From positions 11,470,001 through 11,534,000 of the forward strand of contig CM082579.2 in assembly GCA_040954595.2 (NCBI GenBank): a stretch of DNA of 64,000 bases, read 5' to 3'. Below are positions 58,444-64,000 of this stretch, in pieces. The notes beneath the pieces are model-generated. The model was not told where the DNA came from. It saw only the letters and a program-made list of their open reading frames with translations, and searched no databases. This stretch comes from Balanoglossus misakiensis (lineage: Eukaryota > Hemichordata). The translations under genes were made by a program, and so were the position numbers. The number at the start of each line of letters is the position of its first letter. Within the stretch, counting starts at the first letter, position 1.

Positions 58444-59811
58444 AAATGCCAAACTAGCAACACCGTATTTCTTTGATGCCAGCGACACGTTATCTCTAAA
58501 ATTGTAACAACGTCACAATTTAGTAGACAAAGAGGCGCCCCATCCCAATTGCGCAGTTGAAGTAGTGCATGTTGAGAGAGACGTGTCGACTCGAACACGG
58601 ACGACGAGAGTTGTTAAGCGTGTCGAACGCTGCTCTACGAATCTTGTAGTTACCTTCTGACCGGGACATTTGTGCTTGAACGGACTGGGTTCCTCCAACT
58701 TCAGGTCGGTAGATTCCTGTGAAGCAGAGACGTGAATTTTGCCGTTCCTAGTGCCGCGGGTTGCAGTGTTTCCCCTCTGTTGAACTTTTTTTAGAGATTG
58801 AGATGAGAATTAGCAGTGTATGATGGAGACGACGTACCAAACTGCCATGTTGTATTCTGAATTTATGTTGAAATAAATACGACGTAAGAGTTTGAACCGC
58901 ATTGCTGTGTGGACTGATACTTTTGTGGCAAATTCCGGCGTGCGAGGCCGCCGGTAACCTTACAGCGATCACCCGGCCGCTTGAGAACTTTCTCGACCTA
59001 CGCATGAACTTGTTCTTTGTGGTTGTGGCAGCAATCGTGACAGGTTGTTTGAAAAAAAAACTTGACGCGTTATCGCGCCCAGCGGCAGACGCCACGTGAT
59101 TTTTTTCAGATCTGGCTTTTTCAACGTGTTTGTTTGGCGTTCATGATTAGTATATTGTCGGAGAACAAATAACTGTTATTTGAACACTTCATAGTATACC
59201 CAAAACCTTGCATCGCTTGCGGATCCTGATAGAGATCACTTTGGGCCAATCAGGCACTTTCATTACTACGCCCAATCACACTTCGAGTTCACCCTCTCAA
59301 TGTAGCAATTTGTGCTTGTTATTACGTCCGCCTCATGTTCCTTTGCAACTTTGGAAATTTTCTCATCAGTTGGGTTCTAGCGGTTCAGTACTTAACACCG
59401 CCTATTACTGCAATAAACGTGCCTTTTGCACTTTACGTTGGTCGTCCGTGTCAGACATCATTTAAGGAACCTTGTTCATCTAAAATACCGCAACATATAT
59501 ATCCATGTTCTTGTTCCGCTATTTCCATTCCGAAAACCCCAAAGTTTTAAACGTGTACACTTTGACTAGAAAAGGCCTCAGACACCTTCATATGCTGTCC
59601 GACAGCCGGGGTGGGATATCCGACTGCGATGCACCTCAAAGTGGCGTGGAGCTGGTCATGTTTGGAGCGGTGCAGCCGGCCGGTGGATCGACGTCCCACA
59701 CTTTCATACCCGCCGGCGTGCAGCAATCGGCAAGAACCCATCGATGTTACAATTTTAGAGATAACGTGTCGCTGGCATCAAAGAAATACGGTGTTGCTAG
59801 TTTGGCATTTG
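58444..59811. repeat. interval bounded by a perfect 66-base inverted repeat
   Basis: The arm at 58444-58509 (starting AAATGCCAAACTAGCAACAC) is repeated exactly in reverse complement at 59746-59811. Identity stops abruptly on both sides. Perfect identity suggests a recent duplication or an inverted-repeat transposon whose outer ends are not obvious; no target-site duplication was found. Confidence 0.75.
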
Positions 59812-60148
59812 TAGCAGCTATTTCGAATTCCGTGGTAAAAGTCTACCCAATTCTGACGACGAAATGAATACTTTTAAGGCGACACCCAAGATGGCTGCCG
59901 CGTATTTAATTTTCCATATTTCGGAATATTGTTTAAAGTTTCTGTCGCAAATTAAGCATTCCACACCCGATCTTCTGTCAATTTTGCGCGCGCTCAGATG
60001 GTTCAATGAACATGGCGGACGATTCGCATTTGGATAGTGATTCTCTGCAAAGAGACTCATGTGTTTTCTCGCTTTGCTCACTCACGCACAGTCTTACATT
60101 TTCCTCTTACATTTCAAACAATAAACATTGGCTATTTGCGTGTCAAAG

Positions 60149-60310
60149 GACTCTACTCTAACCATGGCAACTTGAGTCGTTGGCCACCACATGATCATGA
60201 TTATGACGTCTTAGAAATCAATTACAACCTGATCTACTGCTATTTGGCCGCATTAATGAGCAGGGTGTTGCTCAATATCAGTGACCTGAGTTGCCATGGT
60301 TGAGAGTCGT
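60149..60310. repeat. short inverted-repeat element
   Basis: GACTCTACTCTAACCATGGC with AACTTGAG at the left pairs with CCTGAGTTGCCATGGTTGAG at the right, giving about 20 matched bases separated by ~115 bases. MITE-like; target duplication unclear. Confidence 0.45.
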
Positions 60311-61295
60311 TTAAAATTATCAGAATGTGTCTCCTGCAATAATTTGTTCACCTTAGAACAAAGTGACCCGTGGACTCTCAACCAATGAAATACTGTCCGA
60401 CACTGTAGGCATATACATGTACCTTCACCATTTGAGATGTGAAGGCAAGAGCGTCACAAAGCACACATACCATCCATCATCCATTGAAAAAAAATATGTG
60501 CACAGTAGTTGACATTCACAACCATGACGACCTTCTAAATTCACAGACTGACGTGTTTCGCCTAGTAACAGTCACATGACATTATTTGAACAAACTGACT
60601 CTATCAAGGTCTAGCTACGCGGGTCAACCGCTTCGTAAAAAACTCATGCCATCCAGTTTTACACTGATTATTGATAAATTAGCGATCGCTTTCAACCATA
60701 AATCGTTAAAACGATGATGTACATCATAAGTTGGTTGACAAAATCAATAAAGATGGTAGATAACAGAAACGAGTAACACTTTCAGCCTGCTCTGACATAC
60801 TATTTACATAATAAATGACTTCAAATGGGTTACGGACAAATCAGGCCAGGGTTTATAATCGGGATTTCTCTGTCTTATTGCATTAATGACTGACTAATAA
60901 ACTGACGTTAGTTTTTCTTTTTTCTCGGTATCGCGGTACATAATTAAATTCAGTACTTTCTGATACTACAAAGTACGCCGCTTGCATACTAAATCCTAAA
61001 CAAAGCGCCCGAAGTTCAACGTACTACAACGTACTTAATCGACCCTTCTATTATTTGTTTTAACGTTTCTATTATGAGTATGCTCACACACAAGCTATAC
61101 TATCAAAGTCAATTTTTTGCCGTTAATATAGACTAATTATAACACTTTACAGCTGGGAGGATTTCGACATTTTGAGTGACGCCTTGTTCTATTATATTAA
61201 TAGAAATGTTAGAGACTGCCATGATGCATAAGCCACAACAGATAATTTACATCGTATTTTTCTACTAGTACACATCGTTCATTATTTTCTTTCAG

Positions 61296-61520
61296 ACATT
61301 GAACTTTTTGAAGCATTAAGGGGTGACAAAGAAGCCCTGGGGGAAATGGGATTTAGTGTACTAAGCATCGGACCAAATCCAGACTCCCTGAAATATGACT
61401 TTGTCGAACCCATCGATCAGCAAATTGACCTTTCACCCGATGACCCCATACCAACTGAAATGAGAAGTGGAATCAAACCTAGTGATGTAGCAGCGCTGAT
61501 ATACACGTCTGGCACGACAG
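61296..61520 (+). CDS. SLC27A: FATP/SLC27A, coding exon 2
   Basis: The acceptor TTTCTTTCAG precedes this exon and the donor is AG|GTAATA. It begins with two bases that complete the split Asp codon from exon 1, giving GHDIELFEAL at the junction. It encodes about 75 residues: a variable linker (GFSVLSIGPNPDSLKYDF) and then SDVAALIYTSGTTG, the first part of the AMP-binding P-loop motif shared by acyl-CoA synthetases. The Gly codon after TSGTT is split and completed in exon 3. Intron 1 is about 3.26 kb. Confidence 0.93.
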
Positions 61521-61827
61521 GTAATATTACATTTATTTTGTTTTGATCTTCTGTATGTTATTAAGTAGATTATCACAAATATCAATGCATGCTTTGCACC
61601 GCACAAGAACTATAGTGGCTACAAGTGCTATACTTGGACACATTTGCTTGTACGGTTGTGAAATATGGACAGTTGGAAATAACCAGATAACGTCACTACA
61701 TTTTAAAAACTGTTTAACGAGACAAGAAACACTGACCAGAAAATAAACACTTGGACGATTTATCACAACACATTTCGTCATAACATGTAGAGGGTCTTAT
61801 TCTCTTAAAATTACCAAATTTCACCAG

Positions 61828-61980
61828 GTCTACCGAAAGCAGCCAAAATCACTTACCACAGGCAGTTGAGGACTTTCGCCTCTGTTCCTGAACTTCGACC
61901 TGATGACAGGATTTACTTATTTCTTCCGCTGTATCACAGCAACGCGTTTTTGTCTGGCTTGGGAAATTCTTTTCGGTTAG
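61828..61980 (+). CDS. SLC27A: FATP/SLC27A, coding exon 3
   Basis: The acceptor TTTCACCAG joins in frame to exon 2 and restores IYTSGTTGLPKAAKITYHR, the diagnostic FATP form of the AMP-binding motif (family consensus IYTSGTTGLPKAA). Downstream the exon carries PDDRIYLFLPLYHSNAFLSGLG, matching the conserved LP-YHS block. The donor is GTAAGT in phase 1. Intron 2 is about 307 bases. All catalytic P-loop residues are present, so nothing here suggests a pseudogene. Confidence 0.93.
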
Positions 61981-62525
61981 GTAAGTAAATAAAATACATT
62001 TATTATAAGAGGATGGACTGGAAGAAATAAGGGGCAGTCGGTCTGTCGGTAGGTCTGTCACTTAAAAGTGACTGTTCCCTATGACATATTGCTAAAATGT
62101 GACACTCTTTGACAAATTTGTAAAATATCCACTCACACAGCCCCGGTTCATCCGCCCACCCCTTCGTTATAAATGGAAGCTCCCTAATCACACTGGCCAT
62201 CTACCCAAACTGAAGATGACGGCGACAGAGAGGATGTATTTGCGAACGATTATCTCGCTATTGAGATAAAAAAATGAAATTTGTCTTCAATATTCGGCGC
62301 TTCGTTTGATACCTAGACTTACAGAAATGAACTGAAACGTATGCCATAAATATTCTTTTGACGAAACGCTCCTTCATGAGCAGCATACGGAACATCATTT
62401 GAAACAGTCTTTTTAATTACATCGCATGAATGTTAGGTGTAATACATGTGGTCCAAACACGACTGTAACGAACGTTTGCCTTTTAAAATGTCAAGAAATA
62501 AAGCTGTTATTTTTATCTATTTCAG

Positions 62526-62650
62526 CTGCCACGATAGTCCTCTCTCGAAAATTCTCCGTGACAAATTTCTGGGAGGATTGTTGTCATTATGGCGTCACCT
62601 ATTTTCTTTACATTGGGGAAATATGTCGGTATCTGTTGTCAAGGCCTGAG
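62526..62650 (+). CDS. SLC27A: FATP/SLC27A, coding exon 4 (gene continues beyond the window)
   Basis: The acceptor TCTATTTCAG begins an exon of 41 full codons plus a split codon: AATIVLSRKFSVTNFWEDCCHYGVTYFLYIGEICRYLLSRPE. This corresponds to the FATP block with RTKFSAS-FWDDC and YIGELLRYL. The putative donor GAG|GTTTGT is weaker than the others but lies where vertebrate SLC27A genes also have a junction, just before the (N)DRDH region. I find no following exon (DRDHKVR / GNGLR blocks) before 64000. The four exons give about 327 of the roughly 620 residues expected, so the C-terminal half, with the ATP/AMP-binding lid and FATP signature, is off the right edge. Confidence 0.87.
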
Positions 62651-63044
62651 GTTTGTTAGTGAACACCTTGTTGCTTACTACTATTTATACACTTTTTACA
62701 CATTTGTACTTCTGTCATGTCTCCCAATTCTCCCTACCTTAAATAGGTTTTAAGCTACCAATAGTGAGTGATGAAAATCTCATATGGTCGACACAAGTTC
62801 AAGATGACCGGTTTTTGTCATGTTTAAGAAATGGGAGTTCATAAGCTAAAGTGATGATGGGTCATTCTGAAACTTTTTAACAGAAAAAAATAACACAATG
62901 TGAAAAAAGTTTTATGAGTTTAATAAGGTGACTACAAAGACAGACATGTTTGACCAAAGGAAGTCATGAAATACAGTAAACATACCATTTCTTCTATCTC
63001 TTACTACTGTGGGTTGTCGACTTTTTGCCCAGAATGCAATGTGA
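62651..63044 (+). other. FATP intron 4, start
   Basis: Intronic if the donor at 62651 is correct. No exon with the next FATP block was found up to the window end. Confidence 0.5.
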
Positions 63045-63185
63045 TTTGACCCCCTAGCGCAAGCCAGAATTGGCGTGGGGTGGGGTGGGATACATTCGTT
63101 CTGAGTCTGGTCGGAGTGTTGGGTGGTGATGATGAAGGATGATGGTTGAGACGGGAACACGTGTAGAGTGTAGATTTAAACGCCC
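63045..63185 (-). mobile_element. LTR-like fragment, inverted relative to 63331-63725
   Basis: GAGTCTGGTCGGAG, GATGATGAAGGATGATG, GAGACGGGAACACG and TAGAGTGTAGATTTAAACGCC match the reverse complement of 63600-63725. It therefore forms an inverted pair with the next feature, spaced by ~420 bases. Confidence 0.55.
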
Positions 63186-63330
63186 ACCATGTCACACACC
63201 TAACTTTGAAGTGTGAAAACCTTAGCACGCCATGCGGGCGAGTTCTCACCTTGGAAATGTAGTTACACTCAAGCATAGGCCCACATTCCAAGTTCTTTTG
63301 TCCCCTTCTCGGAATTTTAAATATGAAGTA

Positions 63331-63725
63331 GAGTATTTGTATAATTCTTCAGCCTGGGCTATCAGTATTGTAAATGTCTTTGTCTTGTTCGCTGCTTGGG
63401 CGAAGAACAGTAGTGTTCTGTACAGACCCCACGCGGGCGATTTGATGTGTTTTAAAATGATATCTGTATTTTAGTGAGTGTTCAGTTCTACATGTGGGTT
63501 GTAAGAGTTCAGTTCTACAAGGGAGTTCCCAGTTCTGGACTCAGGTTGGTCCAGTCGGGACTGCAGGCTTGTCCTGTACGTCCACGGCTGGTCTTTCTAA
63601 ATAAAGTCAACGGCGTTTTAAATCTACACTCTACTCGTGTTCCCGTCTCTCTTCATCATCATTCTTCATCAGCCGATATTCCGACCAGACCCAGACGAAC
63701 GTGTTCCACCCTCCGAAGGGAGACA
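63331..63725 (+). mobile_element. LTR-like retroelement end
   Basis: The stretch ends with AATAAAGTCAACGGCG, TTTAAATCTACACTCTACTC and GTGTTCCCGTCTC. A polyadenylation signal 20-30 bases before a repeated end is typical of an LTR R/U5 junction. No primer-binding site or polyprotein is within the window, so a solo or fragmentary LTR is likely but not proven. Confidence 0.45.
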
Positions 63726-63769
63726 TGACCCTTCAACAAACATAATAATTACAGTGTTCAAGATTACCG

Positions 63770-64000
63770 CACATAGATTCAATTTCAATTTCAATTCAAT
63801 TTAATTCAATACTTTATTGTCAACAACAAGTGTCGACAATTGTCTTAAAGTTCATCAACTAATTGAAAAACACAAGATAATAAGTATTAGTGATAAAAGT
63901 GTATGCAATAAAAGACACTTTAAGATAACACATGCACACACAAAAATGATATGACTGAAACTACATCCGCAGCCACGGAAAAAAGTTAAAAGTCAAACTT
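63770..64000 (-). mobile_element. LINE/SINE 3' end with TTGAA-type tail
   Basis: On the minus strand the sequence reads GACAATAAAGTATTGAATTA followed by AATTGAATTGAAATTGAAAT: the pentamer-like 3' tail used by CR1/L2-type retroposons, preceded by an AATAAA-like motif. The element body would run off the right edge. Confidence 0.5.

Larger units (their letters stand above)
58036..61295 (+). other. FATP intron 1
   Basis: A 3.26-kb intron without recognisable exons. It holds a perfect 66-base inverted repeat (58444-58509 with 59746-59810) and a shorter foldback (60149-60310). The longest open frames inside (for example 59505-59867 +) have no recognisable domain. Confidence 0.7.

Noticed and set aside
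59505-59867. 120-codon frame in FATP intron 1
   Set aside because: Overlaps the 66-base inverted repeat and has no recognisable domain or splice context.

Overview
The window is metazoan nuclear DNA: AT-rich, with low coding density, genes split by GT-AG introns of hundreds to thousands of bases, many degenerate DNA transposons, non-LTR retrotransposon remnants and long microsatellites. The mix (Crypton/DUF3504, P-like, PIF/Harbinger-like, pogo/Tigger-like and rolling-circle-like elements, CR1-type reverse transcriptase) and an invertebrate-looking SLC27A gene suggest a marine invertebrate. I lean towards an invertebrate deuterostome, but the sequence alone does not settle the species.

Two protein-coding loci are well supported. 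On the + strand, from 57555 to the right edge, lie the first four coding exons of a fatty-acid transport protein / very-long-chain acyl-CoA synthetase (FATP, SLC27A family). They carry the AMP-binding P-loop motif across an exon junction, and the gene runs out of the window. On the - strand, 54022 down to 46531, seven small exons with consensus splice sites join in frame into a 201-residue protein that I do not recognise. It has one hydrophobic segment followed by a charged, coiled-coil-like region. A phase-compatible alternative last exon may lie at 44512-44587. The two genes are divergent, about 3.5 kb apart, and a 5S rRNA gene copy (56773-56890) with a partial 340-bp tandem duplicate lies between them.

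The rest is repeats. 6.2-9.0 kb: three decayed transposase or transposon ORFs (an unknown family on the - strand, a P-like C-terminus and a Crypton-type recombinase on +), then a palindromic TTAA-flanked element. 9.7-11.5 kb: a TTA-flanked inverted-repeat element and a second short one. 13.5-15.6 kb: a four-copy local repeat. 16.4 kb: a long perfect-looking foldback. 20.6-24.0 kb: a TA-flanked pogo/Tigger-like element and a 1.15-kb Mutator-like element with 9-bp target duplication and palindromic terminal sub-repeats. 25.5-32.2 kb and 40.1-41.8 kb: head-to-tail copies of a rolling-circle-like (Helitron/Helentron-type) element built of 215/240-bp monomers, ending in hairpins with compensatory sequence changes, and carrying twelve exact copies of a DR1 nuclear-receptor motif. 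34.2-34.6 kb: CR1-type reverse transcriptase fragment. 35.2-35.8 kb: minisatellite. 42.6 kb: second foldback of the same design as that at 16.4 kb. 43.4-45.3 kb: local triplicated segment. 46.8-47.6 kb: a TTAA-flanked element inside the last intron of the minus-strand gene. 49.0-50.3 kb: dispersed repeat with a long CATA/CATC microsatellite tail. 55.1-55.4 kb: degenerate minisatellite. 63.0-64.0 kb: LTR-like inverted fragments and a LINE/SINE 3' tail.

The most unusual signals are the rolling-circle-like array with covarying terminal hairpins and dense nuclear-receptor motifs, the two same-design foldbacks, the long-TIR element with palindromic end repeats, and the unrecognised single-pass coiled-coil gene.
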